The notes beneath the pieces were generated by a model. That model saw only the letters and a list, made by a program, of their open reading frames with translations, had not been told where the DNA came from and ran no database searches. A stretch of 64,000 bases of DNA. Source: Sphingobium sp. YR768 (lineage in GTDB: Bacteria; Pseudomonadota; Alphaproteobacteria; Sphingomonadales; Sphingomonadaceae). This document shows, piece by piece, positions 27,415 through 38,250 of this stretch (position 1 is the stretch's first letter; every line of letters starts with the position of its first letter). The stretch spans positions 248,001 to 312,000 of the forward strand of contig NZ_FOGE01000001.1 of NCBI RefSeq assembly GCF_900111125.1, read 5' to 3'. The translations under genes and the position numbers were made by a program.

Positions 27415-28243
27415 TACCCGCCCCTCTTTGCCGCCGCTGCGCGACGTGATCGCGCGCCATGGCCTGGCCGCCAGCAAGGCGCTTGGCCAGAATTTCCTGC
27501 TCGACGAACAATTGCTCGATCGCATCGCCGCCATTCCCGGCCCGCTGAAGGACGCCCCCGCGTTCGAGGTCGGCCCCGGCCCCGGCGGCCTGACCCGCGC
27601 CATCCTGCGCGCGGGCGCCCGTCTGGTGGCGGTGGAGCGCGACCATCGCTGCCTGCCCGCGCTGGCCGAACTGACCGAAGCCTTCCCCGATCAGCTTCGC
27701 GTCATTTCCGGCGATGCGATGGAGGTGGACGCCCATGGCGAAGCGGGCGCGGGCGCGCATATCATCGCCAACCTGCCCTATAATGTCGGCACGCCCCTGC
27801 TGGTCGGCTGGCTGTCGGCTGACTGGGCGCCGCTGCCCTGGTGGAACAGCCTGACCTTGATGTTCCAAATGGAGGTGGCCGAGCGCATCGTGGCGAAGCC
27901 GGGCACCGACCATTATGGACGCCTCGCCATACTGTCCCAGTGGCGCAGCGATGCGCGTATCGCGATGAAAGTGCATCGCAGCGCCTTCACCCCGCCGCCC
28001 AAGGTCATGTCGGCCGTGGTCCACATCACGCCCAAGCCTGCGCCAGACGGCGTGCAACTGAAGTTTCTGGAGCGCCTGACCGCCGCCGCCTTCGGCCAGC
28101 GGCGCAAGATGATGCGCCAGAGCCTCAAGGGCCTGCCCGGTGCGCTGGAGGCGCTGGAAAGCCTGGGCATCGACCCGCAACGGCGCGCGGAGACGGTGAG
28201 CGTCGAGGAATTCGTCGCTATTGCGCGGATATTGAGCCAGTGA
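27407..28243 (+). CDS. rsmA: 16S rRNA dimethyladenosine transferase
   Basis: 278 residues. It adds two methyl groups to each of two adjacent adenines in the 3' hairpin of 16S rRNA during small-subunit assembly (also called KsgA). The N-terminal K-A-L-G-Q-N-F-L, the AdoMet-binding [12 protein letters not shown] and the catalytic N-L-P-Y-N are all intact. It overlaps pdxA by 8 bases, so translation is probably coupled. Cytoplasmic; loss in other bacteria gives kasugamycin resistance. Confidence 0.96.
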   Translation: MADTRPSLPPLRDVIARHGLAASKALGQNFLLDEQLLDRIAAIPGPLKDAPAFEVGPGPGGLTRAILRAGARLVAVERDHRCLPALAELTEAFPDQLRVISGDAMEVDAHGEAGAGAHIIANLPYNVGTPLLVGWLSADWAPLPWWNSLTLMFQMEVAERIVAKPGTDHYGRLAILSQWRSDARIAMKVHRSAFTPPPKVMSAVVHITPKPAPDGVQLKFLERLTAAAFGQRRKMMRQSLKGLPGALEALESLGIDPQRRAETVSVEEFVAIARILSQ

Positions 28244-28268
28244 CGGCGGACAGAGGCGCGGCCAGCCC

Positions 28269-28817
28269 ATGTCCCGCCTGATCCTGTTCAACAAGCCCTA
28301 TGACATGCTGTCCCAGTTCACCGACCGGGGCAGCGAAACGACGCGCGCGACCCTGTCGGACTGCATTTCCATCCCCGGCGTCTATCCGGCGGGGCGGCTG
28401 GATCGGGACAGCGAGGGCCTGTTGCTGCTGACCGATGACGGCCGCCTGCAATCGCGCATCGCCGATCCCAAGTTCAAGACGGCCAAAACCTATCTGGTGC
28501 AGGTGGAAGGCGAGATTGGCGAGGAGGCTCTCACGGCGCTGCGACGCGGCGTGCAGTTGAAGGACGGCCTCACCCGCCCGGCCGAGGCCGAACGCATCGC
28601 TACCCCTGATCTGTGGCCGCGCGATCCCCCGATCCGCGTGCGCAAGAGCGTGCCCGATGGCTGGATCAGCCTCACCATCCGCGAAGGCCGCAACAGGCAG
28701 GTACGGCGCATGACCGCTGCCGTGGGCCATCCCACGCTGCGGCTGGTGCGCTGGCGTATCGGCGACTGGACGCTGGAGGGCATCGCGCCGGGCGAATGGC
28801 GCGAGGTGCGGGTTTAG
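28269..28817 (+). CDS. rRNA pseudouridine synthase, RsuA/RluB/E/F group (RluE-like)
   Basis: 182 residues. It lacks the N-terminal S4 domain of RsuA and RluB, which fits RluE, the enzyme for a single 23S rRNA uridine in E. coli. The catalytic aspartate is in [15 protein letters not shown] (Asp45), and the C-terminal [11 protein letters not shown] motif is complete. It starts 25 bp after rsmA and continues the operon. The exact target base cannot be told from sequence. Confidence 0.85.
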   Translation: MSRLILFNKPYDMLSQFTDRGSETTRATLSDCISIPGVYPAGRLDRDSEGLLLLTDDGRLQSRIADPKFKTAKTYLVQVEGEIGEEALTALRRGVQLKDGLTRPAEAERIATPDLWPRDPPIRVRKSVPDGWISLTIREGRNRQVRRMTAAVGHPTLRLVRWRIGDWTLEGIAPGEWREVRV

Positions 28818-28955
28818 GGCGGGGAGCGACCAATGGTGATCGTTCCGCAAGATAATCCTGATTCTTGAAACCGGCCATTCATTCAGAAGGCAGGTAGAAG
28901 GCCGAATGCCGAGCGGACGTTGCGCTCTTTGGAATTTTGGGGAACGATATTCAGT

Positions 28956-29240
28956 ATGACCGCAACCAAGATCACCACCCTCGATGACGGCTCGTCAGTT
29001 CTTGAAGCCTTCGACTACCGTTCTGAGTTCGCGTTTGATGATTTCGCATCATGGATCGCCGATACGCTCATTATCAATCCCATTTCTGGCGAGATTGGGG
29101 ACGATACGGAACCTTTCAACTTCGAGTGGAGCGGCTCCGTTTTCAAAGCTGATTGGAACGATCAACATGGATGCTTCATCGCATTAGCGGATGGCCCGAA
29201 TGAGGCGCTTAGACAGATACAGAGCGCTTTATCCTTCTGA
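28956..29240 (+). CDS. Small protein of unknown function
   Basis: 94 residues, acidic, with no signal peptide or membrane span. Segments such as D-D-G-S-S-V-L-E-A-F-D-Y-R and D-D-F-A-S-W-I-A-D-T-L-I suggest a compact soluble domain. I do not recognise a family. It is noticeably AT-richer than the operon before it, and a repeat block follows it; it could be a recent arrival. The ATG at 28956 has only GGGGA at long spacing. Confidence 0.5.
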   Translation: MTATKITTLDDGSSVLEAFDYRSEFAFDDFASWIADTLIINPISGEIGDDTEPFNFEWSGSVFKADWNDQHGCFIALADGPNEALRQIQSALSF

Positions 29241-29368
29241 CGGACGGCAAATGTATACGTCCGTTGATGAGCGGATTGTTGCCTAACGATTTTTCCGTGC
29301 ATCGTCCGCTATCGCCGGTCATCACTTCAAAAGCCAACCGTCCCCAATCCACCCATAGCGGACCTTAT

Positions 29369-29500
29369 TCCCCCTCCCGTAAACGGGAGGGGGTTAGGGG
29401 GTGGGCTGGCGCTGGGTTGCAAATGCCCACCCCGCTGCGACTAAATTCGCTGCGCTCATTAAGTCTCGCCGCCCCTCCCGCCTGCGGTAGGGGCAATAAA
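29369..29500. repeat. Sphingomonad-type intergenic repeat block
   Basis: CCCCTCCCGT-AAACG-GGAGGGGG is followed by CCCACCCCGC and CCGCCCCTCCCGCCTGCGGTAGGGG. It lies in the 373-bp gap between the small gene at 28956 and the TPR gene; similar C-rich/G-rich units occur at 31388-31513. The rest of the gap (29241-29368, 29501-29613) shows no gene, RNA or clear terminator. Confidence 0.6.
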
Positions 29501-29613
29501 AGCGTGACCTGCGCCAATCATCCAAATCCGGCATTTGTCGGCACTGGGATGGGTCCACGCTACTTAAAAAGTAAGATTCCGGCGCAGCCCTCTCTCTCCG
29601 CCTCAAGCCCCGA

Positions 29614-30135
29614 TCAGGGCTTTTCGACCGGCGCGGCCTTGGGCTCCGGCGCAGCGGTCTTGTCGGTCATCGCGACGGCGGGTGGGCCTTTCTGGATCGC
29701 GGCGGCGAGTTTGCCGACCGGGGCGCAATCGCCCTTGCACAGGGCCTGCGCCTTGGCGAGGACATCCTTGGCGCTCGTCACGGCGCCCTTTTCCATCATC
29801 GCTTCGCCCTGTCCGGACAGGGCCGCGATATCGGTCGGGTCGAGCAGCAGCGCTTCCTTGTAGAGGCGGATCGCCTTGCCCTGAAGCCCCTGGGCGCGCG
29901 CCACTTCGGCCAGTTCGACATAGGCCGTGCGGTTGCGCGGATCGATGACCAGTGCGCTTTCCAGCGCATCGGTGGCCCCATCCAGATTGCCGGCCCGGCG
30001 TGCGGCCTCCCCAGCCTTCTGCCATTCCACCGATTGCGGACTGATCTGACTGTCGGGCTTCTGGCTCAGCCCCACGCTCGACACGGTGGTCAGAACGACG
30101 GCAAGGGCGATCGAGGCAGGGGTGAAACGCATCAT
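29614..30135 (-). CDS. Periplasmic TPR-repeat protein
   Basis: 173 residues. A signal peptide (about 1-22, V-V-L-T-T-V-S-S-V-G-L-S) is followed by two to three tetratricopeptide repeats (A-G-E-A-A-R-R-A-G-N-L-D-G-A; A-E-V-A-R-A-Q-G-L-Q-G-K-A; G-E-A-M-M-E-K-G-A) and an Ala/Pro/Lys-rich tail. TPRs hold protein partners; which one is unknown. Two Cys near residue 135 (L-C-K-G-D-C) may pair. GGAG lies 4 bases before the first of two adjacent ATGs. It is 74 bp downstream of rsmB on the same strand. Confidence 0.75.
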   Translation of the reverse strand: MMRFTPASIALAVVLTTVSSVGLSQKPDSQISPQSVEWQKAGEAARRAGNLDGATDALESALVIDPRNRTAYVELAEVARAQGLQGKAIRLYKEALLLDPTDIAALSGQGEAMMEKGAVTSAKDVLAKAQALCKGDCAPVGKLAAAIQKGPPAVAMTDKTAAPEPKAAPVEKP

Positions 30136-30209
30136 TATCTCCAGCCATGTTTCAGGCGCTGATTCCACGCAATAGTCGCGATTTTGCGCGCCTTTGTCCA
30201 TGGTCTGTT

Positions 30210-31385
30210 TCAAGTCCCCCGCTTGAGCCGCGCGAAGTAGAAGCCGTCGCTGCCATCATGCGCCGGCGTCAGCAACAGCCCCGCCCCATGCCGGCGCCCC
30301 ACCGGCAGGTCGATCGGGTCCGCCACCCAACCGGCATGGCGCGCGAGGAAGGCGTCCGCCTGATCGCGCCCCTCCCGGTCCGTCAGGGCACAGGTAGCAT
30401 AGAGCAGCACGCCATCGGGCGCCAGCAGCGGCGCGGCGAAATCGAGGATGCGGGCCTGCTCCGCGACGAGCCGGTCCAGCCGCTCCGGCGTCAACCGCCA
30501 GCGCGCCTCCGGATTGCGACGCCATGTGCCCGTGCCGGAGCAAGGCGCATCGACCAGCACGATGTCCGCCTGCCCCTTCAGGCTGTCCAGCGCCCGCGCT
30601 TCATGGCTCTGGTCCAGCAGCAGCGTTTCGATGAAGGTCGCCCCCGCCCGCTCGGCCCGTGGCCCCAGCCGCGCGAGGCGCGACCGGATCGTGTCGGCGG
30701 CGATCAAAGTCCCCTTGCCCGCCATGGCGGCGGCCAGCGCCAGCGTCTTGCCACCTGCGCCCGCGCACAGATCCACGACGGTCATGCCCGGCTGCGCGCC
30801 GCAGGCCTGCACGATGAACTGGCTGCCGGCATCCTGCACCTCGACCAGACCCTGTTTCCAGGCGATATTCTGTTCGATCGGGAAGCCTTCGGGCAGGCGG
30901 CGGCCCTGCGCAAGCCCGGCGATGGGATCGGCATCGGGCAACAGCGCAGCGAAATCGGCCGGCGTCCCTTTGAGCGCATTGACCCGCAGGTCGACCGGGG
31001 CACGGCCGAGAAGCGCGTCCTGCTCCACCGGCGATGCCAGCCAGGGCATCAGCCAAGCGGGCACGGCGCCCGGCGCCGCGCCTGGCTCGCCCGGTGCTAT
31101 CGGTTCGGGCGCATGGGCGCTGCCATCGAACAGGGCGGCGATTTCGGGCAGGTCGTGCGCCAGCCCGACCATCGCCATCCGCCCGTCATCGGGCCGTTCG
31201 GCCGCGCGGCGAATCGCGCGATAGACATGGTCGCGCACCGCCCGCCGGTCCCGCGAGCCGGCATAGCGGCGGTCCTTGAAGTAGCGGGCGATCAGCGTGT
31301 CGGCGGCGGGGCCGCCGTCACGAGCGGACGCGATAATCGCATCGAGCAGTTCGATCGCCGCCTGAATACGAGCCGATGGGGTCAT
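30210..31385 (-). CDS. RsmB/NOP-family rRNA (cytosine-C5) methyltransferase
   Basis: 391 residues. The catalytic domain has V-V-D-L-C-A-G-A-G-G-K-T-L for AdoMet, D-A-P-C-S-G-T-G with the catalytic-cycle Cys, and L-Y-A-T-C-A-L with the nucleophilic Cys. The N-terminal 110 residues resemble the NusB-like part of RsmB in shortened form. Probably modifies 16S rRNA (C967 type); other NOP enzymes differ mainly in target. It follows guaB on the same strand, with a repeat between. Confidence 0.85.
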   Translation of the reverse strand: MTPSARIQAAIELLDAIIASARDGGPAADTLIARYFKDRRYAGSRDRRAVRDHVYRAIRRAAERPDDGRMAMVGLAHDLPEIAALFDGSAHAPEPIAPGEPGAAPGAVPAWLMPWLASPVEQDALLGRAPVDLRVNALKGTPADFAALLPDADPIAGLAQGRRLPEGFPIEQNIAWKQGLVEVQDAGSQFIVQACGAQPGMTVVDLCAGAGGKTLALAAAMAGKGTLIAADTIRSRLARLGPRAERAGATFIETLLLDQSHEARALDSLKGQADIVLVDAPCSGTGTWRRNPEARWRLTPERLDRLVAEQARILDFAAPLLAPDGVLLYATCALTDREGRDQADAFLARHAGWVADPIDLPVGRRHGAGLLLTPAHDGSDGFYFARLKRGT

Positions 31386-31387
31386 AT

Positions 31388-31513
31388 CCTCCCCCGCAGG
31401 GGGAGGGTGGTGGAGGGGACGGGCGGCAGGCGCAGCGTCAGGAGAGGCTGCGCCAAGCGGCGCGCCCCCTCCACCACTGGCTGCGCCAGCGGTCCCCCTC
31501 CCCGTACCGGGAA
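31388..31513. repeat. Intergenic inverted repeat with CCTCCACCA/TGGTGGAGG arms
   Basis: CCTCCCCCGCAGGGGGAGG is followed by GGTGGAGGGG, a GC-rich middle with GCGCAGC/GGCTGCGCC, and CCCCCTCCACCA. The block fills nearly the whole gap between guaB and rsmB. Confidence 0.7.
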
Positions 31514-31520
31514 GGAATGA

Positions 31521-32996
<1,476 letters not shown>

Positions 32997-33138
32997 CTAT
33001 GCGGACCGGACGGAGGAGAAACCGATCGCTGGGGATTTGTGGCGGCCCATGTAACCACTCCGGCGCCAAACGGCCAGACCCCTTGGGGATTTTGTTTACG
33101 CCTTTCTTGTCATCCCGATCCCGGCAGCCAGCCTGTCG

Positions 33139-34785
33139 CTACGCCCCCTGCCCATCCCGTCCGCGATAGAGCAAATTGGAAAAGCGCGCCTGCCCGTTGC
33201 CCGACACAAACAGCGCCGGGCGCAGGCTCAGGAAACCATCCGCCAGATTGTGATTATAGCTCGACACTTCATAGGAAATGATCTTGCGCCACGCCTTGCC
33301 GGCGCCGCGAATATAGAAGCTGGCGACATTATCGTCATTGACGACCCGCAGTGAAAAGCGGCTGCCCACAGCCGGTCCGGGCGGCGGATAGCCCTGTTCC
33401 TGCCCGACCTTGTAATTGTGCAGCGCGCCCGCATCCGATCCCAGGCCGACAAAATATCGGGCGTTGTAGAAGAGAAGAAGCCCTGCCTGCGCGCCGCCCT
33501 CCAGTTCGACATCGACACGCACTTCATAGGAGCGGTCCCCGGCGATGAAGGCCAGCGGCGAGGATTCCGCCGGCCCCTTCCCCTGCGCCTTCAACGTCAG
33601 CGCGCCATCCTTGAAAGCAACGCGATCAAGATAGTCCGCGCCGGGCGCAAAGAAGGCCAGTCGGCTCCCCATGTCGTCCGGCTTGAACGGACCGGACAGG
33701 GCAAGCCCCGGTCGGTCGGCGCGCCGGGCCGCCGGCATGGGCAGCGCCGCCGACAGGTCACCGCCGGTCATGCGCGGCCAGCCATCCGCATCCCAGACGA
33801 ACGGTTCCAGCAGCATCTGCCGCCCCAGCGTGCGATAGCCATTTTCATAGCCATGATAGGCCAGCCACCAATCACCCGCTGGTCCCTGAACCGCCGTGCC
33901 ATGGCCACGCGACCACCAGGATTCGTCGGCGCGCGCCGTCCGCACGATCGGGTTATGCGGGCAATTTTCCCAAGGACCGTTGATCGATCGGGATCGGGCG
34001 ACGATCACCATATGGCTGGTCGGCGGCCCCGCCGTACCGCCTTGCCCGGAAAACAGATAGAACCAGCCGTCACGACGCAGTATCTTGGGGCCTTCCAGCG
34101 CCACCCCCTCGATGATCCAGTCCTCCGGGATCGGCCAGCCCGCATAAACCTGCTCGACCGCCCCCTCCCGGCGCAGCCCGTCATCGCTGATCCGCACCCG
34201 CGCGCCACCGTTCAGGAACAGATAGCGTTTGCCATCCTCGCCCACCGCATGGCCGGGGTCGATATAGCCCTTGATGTCCATGTCGACGGGCTCGCTCCAC
34301 GGCCCCTCCATCCGGTCGGCATGGACGACGAAAATCTTGCAGGGAATGGCCGGCCCTGCTTCAAAACTGGGATCGGCCGGGTTGAACACCGGAATATAGA
34401 TGAAATAGCGGCCGTCATGTTTCGCGATGTCCAGCGCCCAGACGGAGCCGAGCGGCACGGTCAGCGCTGGCCCCACCGGCCGCCAGTTCACCAGATCGCG
34501 CGAATGCCAGATCACGACCGCCGGGAAATAGTCGAAGGAAGAGAAGGTTGCCCAATAATCGGCGCCATCCTTCAATATGTTGGGATCAGGCCGATCCCCC
34601 GACAGAACCGGGTTCAGGAAGCGCCCATTGCCCAGGTCCGCCAGCCGCTCACCTTCGGCACCACGGCGCCAGACCGGACTGGTGGCACAAACCTCCGCCG
34701 CCTTTGCCTCACCCAGCCCCGGCATAGCCAGCCCGGCCGTCGAAGCCAGTCCCAGGAACATCGCGTCACGCCGGGAATGGACCAA
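33139..34785 (-). CDS. Glycoside hydrolase family 43 protein with C-terminal lectin-like domain
   Basis: 548 residues with a twin-Arg-containing N-terminus (H-S-R-R-D-A-M-F-L-G-L-A) that may direct Tat export. Residues about 60-350 form the GH43 five-bladed propeller: base Asp in D-R-P-D-P-N-I-L-K-D-G, pKa-modulating Asp in G-Y-I-D-P-G-H-A and general acid Glu in I-E-G-V-A-L-E-G-P-K. The last 200 residues match the beta-sandwich found in beta-xylosidases of this family (Y-E-V-R-V-D-V-E-L; G-L-L-L-F-Y-N-A-R-Y). The likely substrates are xylo- or arabino-oligosaccharides. It stands alone between guaB and ftsH. Confidence 0.88.
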   Translation of the reverse strand: MVHSRRDAMFLGLASTAGLAMPGLGEAKAAEVCATSPVWRRGAEGERLADLGNGRFLNPVLSGDRPDPNILKDGADYWATFSSFDYFPAVVIWHSRDLVNWRPVGPALTVPLGSVWALDIAKHDGRYFIYIPVFNPADPSFEAGPAIPCKIFVVHADRMEGPWSEPVDMDIKGYIDPGHAVGEDGKRYLFLNGGARVRISDDGLRREGAVEQVYAGWPIPEDWIIEGVALEGPKILRRDGWFYLFSGQGGTAGPPTSHMVIVARSRSINGPWENCPHNPIVRTARADESWWSRGHGTAVQGPAGDWWLAYHGYENGYRTLGRQMLLEPFVWDADGWPRMTGGDLSAALPMPAARRADRPGLALSGPFKPDDMGSRLAFFAPGADYLDRVAFKDGALTLKAQGKGPAESSPLAFIAGDRSYEVRVDVELEGGAQAGLLLFYNARYFVGLGSDAGALHNYKVGQEQGYPPPGPAVGSRFSLRVVNDDNVASFYIRGAGKAWRKIISYEVSSYNHNLADGFLSLRPALFVSGNGQARFSNLLYRGRDGQGA

Positions 34786-34880
34786 GAAATTTCCCCTAAA
34801 ATTTGTCTGTAGTAGCCCCTGCTTTTGATCCGCCCGCCGTCACAACACAATGACCTGAAACGTAAAAAGGGCCACAAACG

Positions 34881-34919
34881 AAAAGGGGGCGCGGCCATCA
34901 CGGCCACGCCCCCATTTTT
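34881..34919. terminator. Bidirectional terminator downstream of ftsH
   Basis: GGGGGCG-GGCC / GGCC-CGCCCCC stem with an ATCAC loop, with AAAA on its left (T-run for the minus strand, so for ftsH) and ATTTTT on its right. It separates ftsH from the GH43 gene, so that gene has its own promoter. Confidence 0.8.
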
Positions 34920-34934
34920 CGCCTGTCCTGCGCC

Positions 34935-36887
34935 TTATGCGCCGGCCGGGGTCGGATCGCCGAACGGCCCCTTGCGCTTGCGCGTGCGGGGGATGGAGGA
35001 GCCTGCCGCCGGGATCACCGAAGGCTTGATCGTGGTGCCGTCGTCGCGGGTGATCTCGCCCTTGTCGAGCAGGGTCTTGATCTCTTCGCCGCTCAGCGTC
35101 TCATATTCCAGCATGGCGTTGGCGAGCAGGTGCAACTGGTCCTCATGGCCCTTGAGCAATTCCTGCGCGCGGGCATAGCCCTGCTCCACCAGAGCGCGGA
35201 TTTCGGCATCGATCAGCTTGGCCGTCTCATCCGACATATGGACGCGCTGGCTCTGCGAATAGCCAAGGAAAGTCTCGCCCTGCTGCTCTTCATATTGCAG
35301 CGGACCCAGCTTGTCGGACATGCCCCACTGGGTCACCATGTCGCGCGCCAGTTTGGTGGCGTACTGGATGTCGCCCGAAGCGCCGCTCGACACCTTGTCG
35401 TATCCGAAGATGATTTCCTCGGCCACGCGGCCACCCATGGCGACGGCCATGTTCGCGTGCATCTTGTCGCGATGATAGCTGTAGCTGTCCCGTTCCGGCA
35501 GGCGCATCACCATGCCCAGCGCACGGCCGCGCGGGATTATCGTCGCCTTGTGGATCGGGTCGGACGCCGGCTCATGGACCGACACGATGGCATGGCCCGC
35601 CTCATGATAGGCGGTCATTTTCTTCTCGTCGTCGGTCATGACCATGGAGCGGCGTTCCGCGCCCATCATTACCTTGTCCTTGGCCGATTCAAACTCGTCC
35701 ATCGCGACCAGCCGCTTGCCACGCCGGGCGGCGGTGAGCGCCGCTTCGTTGACGAGGTTGGCGAGGTCCGCGCCGGAAAAGCCCGGCGTGCCGCGCGCAA
35801 TGGTGCGCGGATTGACGTCCGGCGCCAGCGGCACCTTCTTCATATGGACGGCCAGAATCTTCTCGCGACCCTCGATGTCGGGACGGGGCACCACGACCTG
35901 ACGGTCGAAGCGACCCGGACGCAGCAGTGCGGGGTCCAGCACGTCGGGGCGGTTGGTGGCGGCAACGATGATGATGCCTTCATTGGCCTCGAAGCCGTCC
36001 ATTTCGACCAGCAGCTGGTTCAGCGTCTGCTCGCGCTCGTCATTGCCATTGCCCAGGCCCGCGCCACGATGGCGGCCGACCGCATCGATTTCGTCGATGA
36101 AGACGATGCAGGGCGCGTTCTTCTTGGCCTGTTCGAACATGTCGCGCACGCGGCTTGCGCCCACGCCCACGAACATTTCGACAAAGTCGGAACCGGAGAT
36201 GGTGAAGAAGGGCACGCCCGCCTCCCCCGCGATGGCGCGGGCCAGCAGCGTCTTGCCGGTGCCGGGCGAACCGACCAGCAGAGCGCCCTTGGGGATCTTG
36301 CCGCCCAGACGCGCGAACTTGCTCGGGTCCTTCAGGAACTCGACGATTTCCTGCAATTCCTCGCGTGCTTCGTCGATGCCGGCAACGTCATCGAACGTCA
36401 CCTTGCCATGCTTTTCGGTCAGCAGCTTGGCCTTGGACTTGCCAAAACCCATCGCGCCGCCCGCGCCGCCGCCCTTCTGCATCTGGCGCAGCACGAAGAA
36501 GGCGATGCCCAGGATCAGCAGGAACGGCAGCGACTGGAACAGCAGATATTGCCAGAAGCTGGGCTGCTCTTCGGCCTGACCGCTATATTTGACATTATAG
36601 TCGTCCAGCATCTTGGTCAGGCCCGGATCATTGACCGGGATGGTGGTGAATTTCTGTCCGCTAGTGAGCGTGCCGCTGATCTTGTCGGCGGCGATGGCCA
36701 CGTCCTTGACCTGGCCTTCCTGCACCTTCGAACGGAATTCGGAATAAGCGACGCCCGAGCCGGCCGTGGAAGCCGTGCGGGTTTCGAACAGCGATACGAA
36801 CAACAACAGGGCGACGATCACGCCAGCCCAGATCATCGCACTTTTCATCCAGGGATTGCCCTGCGGGTCTTTCTCGTCGTTCATCAT
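34935..36887 (-). CDS. ftsH: ATP-dependent zinc metalloprotease FtsH
   Basis: 650 residues. Two membrane spans (about 15-33 and 110-128) flank a small periplasmic domain. Then come the AAA+ ATPase (G-S-P-G-T-G-K-T near 205; D-E-I-D-A-V; second region of homology near 310) and the M41 peptidase with zinc motif H-E-A-G-H. It is a hexameric inner-membrane machine that degrades misassembled membrane proteins and regulators such as LpxC. I start at the first of two adjacent ATGs preceded by AAAGAGAG; an extension of ten codons lacks support. It follows tilS and a small membrane protein gene, the usual sphingomonad order. Confidence 0.96.
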   Translation of the reverse strand: MMNDEKDPQGNPWMKSAMIWAGVIVALLLFVSLFETRTASTAGSGVAYSEFRSKVQEGQVKDVAIAADKISGTLTSGQKFTTIPVNDPGLTKMLDDYNVKYSGQAEEQPSFWQYLLFQSLPFLLILGIAFFVLRQMQKGGGAGGAMGFGKSKAKLLTEKHGKVTFDDVAGIDEAREELQEIVEFLKDPSKFARLGGKIPKGALLVGSPGTGKTLLARAIAGEAGVPFFTISGSDFVEMFVGVGASRVRDMFEQAKKNAPCIVFIDEIDAVGRHRGAGLGNGNDEREQTLNQLLVEMDGFEANEGIIIVAATNRPDVLDPALLRPGRFDRQVVVPRPDIEGREKILAVHMKKVPLAPDVNPRTIARGTPGFSGADLANLVNEAALTAARRGKRLVAMDEFESAKDKVMMGAERRSMVMTDDEKKMTAYHEAGHAIVSVHEPASDPIHKATIIPRGRALGMVMRLPERDSYSYHRDKMHANMAVAMGGRVAEEIIFGYDKVSSGASGDIQYATKLARDMVTQWGMSDKLGPLQYEEQQGETFLGYSQSQRVHMSDETAKLIDAEIRALVEQGYARAQELLKGHEDQLHLLANAMLEYETLSGEEIKTLLDKGEITRDDGTTIKPSVIPAAGSSIPRTRKRKGPFGDPTPAGA

Positions 36888-36966
36888 CACTCTCTTTCGC
36901 CAGCCAAGATAGGGCACGCCCGCAAAATCGCAAGCGAAGGCGGCGATATGTGTATGTTTAGGGCCC

Positions 36967-37158
36967 TCAGGCCCCGAGCAACCCGCTCAGCCCGACATAG
37001 CCCAGCGCCAGCGCCAGTCCCGCCGACAGGCCGCACAGCAGATAGCCCATATAAAGCAGCAGCGGCGGATGCGGCTTCGCCAGCTTCCTGTTCCGCTGCG
37101 CTGCTGAAAGAATGACGCTGGCCAGCAAGCCATAGGTCAGCGCTGCAAATTCCACCAT
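36967..37158 (-). CDS. Small predicted membrane protein between tilS and ftsH
   Basis: 63 residues: a first span at about 5-19, a basic loop ([12 protein letters not shown]) and a second span at about 34-58. GGGGAAT lies upstream of the ATG. The sequence looks like a real two-span membrane peptide rather than a random frame. Location just before ftsH may hint at a substrate or adaptor, but this is only a guess. Confidence 0.5.
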   Translation of the reverse strand: MVEFAALTYGLLASVILSAAQRNRKLAKPHPPLLLYMGYLLCGLSAGLALALGYVGLSGLLGA

Positions 37159-37305
37159 GGTCCGATATTCCCCGTAAATTATGCAGGCCGATTAACCATA
37201 AGGCGGGTTAAGAAAATATCATTGCAGCGCAGCAAAGCGGCGAATCGTGGGAGTTCAGCGGCCGCCCGTGGAACCTTTCCGTAACGATATTTTGGCGTGC
37301 GTTCG

Positions 37306-38250
37306 TCAGCGACGTGGAGGCGCGGCGCGCAAGGTCCAATGCACCCCGCCCTTCAACAGCCAGTCACCCAGACTCGCCTGTCGCCCCGCCATCGCTTCGG
37401 CCATCGCCCGGTCCAGGCTGTCGCCGCGTGGCGACGGCGCCTTCGCCAGCGTCAGCATATGCAGAACCAACCGACGCAGATATTCGCGCGGCAGGTCGGT
37501 GCGATCCAGTCGCCATTCCGCGCCTTCCGCCCGGACGTGATCGGCCGCCAGCGTGGCGACGGTCCAGTCGAGCGCCGCCTCCGCCTCCGCCAGTGCGGCC
37601 GCGCTGCGGGCCGCCGCCTCCGGATCGAGCCAGTGCGCATCCGCCAGCGCAAGGCGCATCGCCGCCCGGTCGAAACGGGGATCGGCATTGGACGGATCAT
37701 GGACATGCGGCAGGCCTTCCGCCGCCGCCAGCGCCTGAAGCATCGGCTTGCGCATGCCCAATAGTGGCCGGACCACCCGCCCGGAACGGCCGCGCACCCC
37801 CGCCAGCCCACCGACCCCTGCGCCCCGGTTGAGCCGCATCAGCAGGGTTTCGATCTGATCATCGGCATGATGCGCGGTCATGATCCAGTCGATGCCGCGA
37901 TCAGCGCGCCAGGCCTCGATCACCCGATAGCGCATCGTCCGTGCCCAGGCCTGAACATTGCCCTCCAGCGGCGCGTCGGGGATCAGCGTGGCGTGATCGA
38001 TCCCGTGGCCCGCGCACCAGCGCGCGACCATCGCCGCTTCTTGCGCAGACTCCTTGCGCAACTGATGATCCACAGTGACGGCCGCGACCCGCTCCGGAAA
38101 GGCCTGCACCGCGAGGAAAAGCAACGCCATGCTGTCCGGCCCGCCCGACACGGCCACGCCAAAGCGCGCCGCCGGATCATGTCCGACCAGCGCCTGCGTC
38201 GCCGCGATCAGCCGCGCCTTCAGCGCCGCGCTATCCTTGCTTAGCTGCAC
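37306..38250 (-). CDS. tilS: tRNA(Ile)-lysidine synthase
   Basis: 314 residues, the short form without the C-terminal domains of E. coli TilS. The ATP-pyrophosphatase P-loop S-G-G-P-D-S-M-A-L-L lies at residues 35-44. T-A-H-H-A-D-D-Q-I-E-T-L-L-M-R-L-N-R-G is the family signature. It changes C34 of the minor isoleucine tRNA to lysidine so that it reads AUA. The start is GTG, overlapping the cpoB stop by 10 bases, which suggests coupling. Confidence 0.93.
   Translation of the reverse strand: MQLSKDSAALKARLIAATQALVGHDPAARFGVAVSGGPDSMALLFLAVQAFPERVAAVTVDHQLRKESAQEAAMVARWCAGHGIDHATLIPDAPLEGNVQAWARTMRYRVIEAWRADRGIDWIMTAHHADDQIETLLMRLNRGAGVGGLAGVRGRSGRVVRPLLGMRKPMLQALAAAEGLPHVHDPSNADPRFDRAAMRLALADAHWLDPEAAARSAAALAEAEAALDWTVATLAADHVRAEGAEWRLDRTDLPREYLRRLVLHMLTLAKAPSPRGDSLDRAMAEAMAGRQASLGDWLLKGGVHWTLRAAPPRR

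Noticed and set aside
29264-29863. 199-codon plus-strand frame
   Set aside because: It runs through the repeat block and antisense to the TPR gene; no ribosome site and no family motif.
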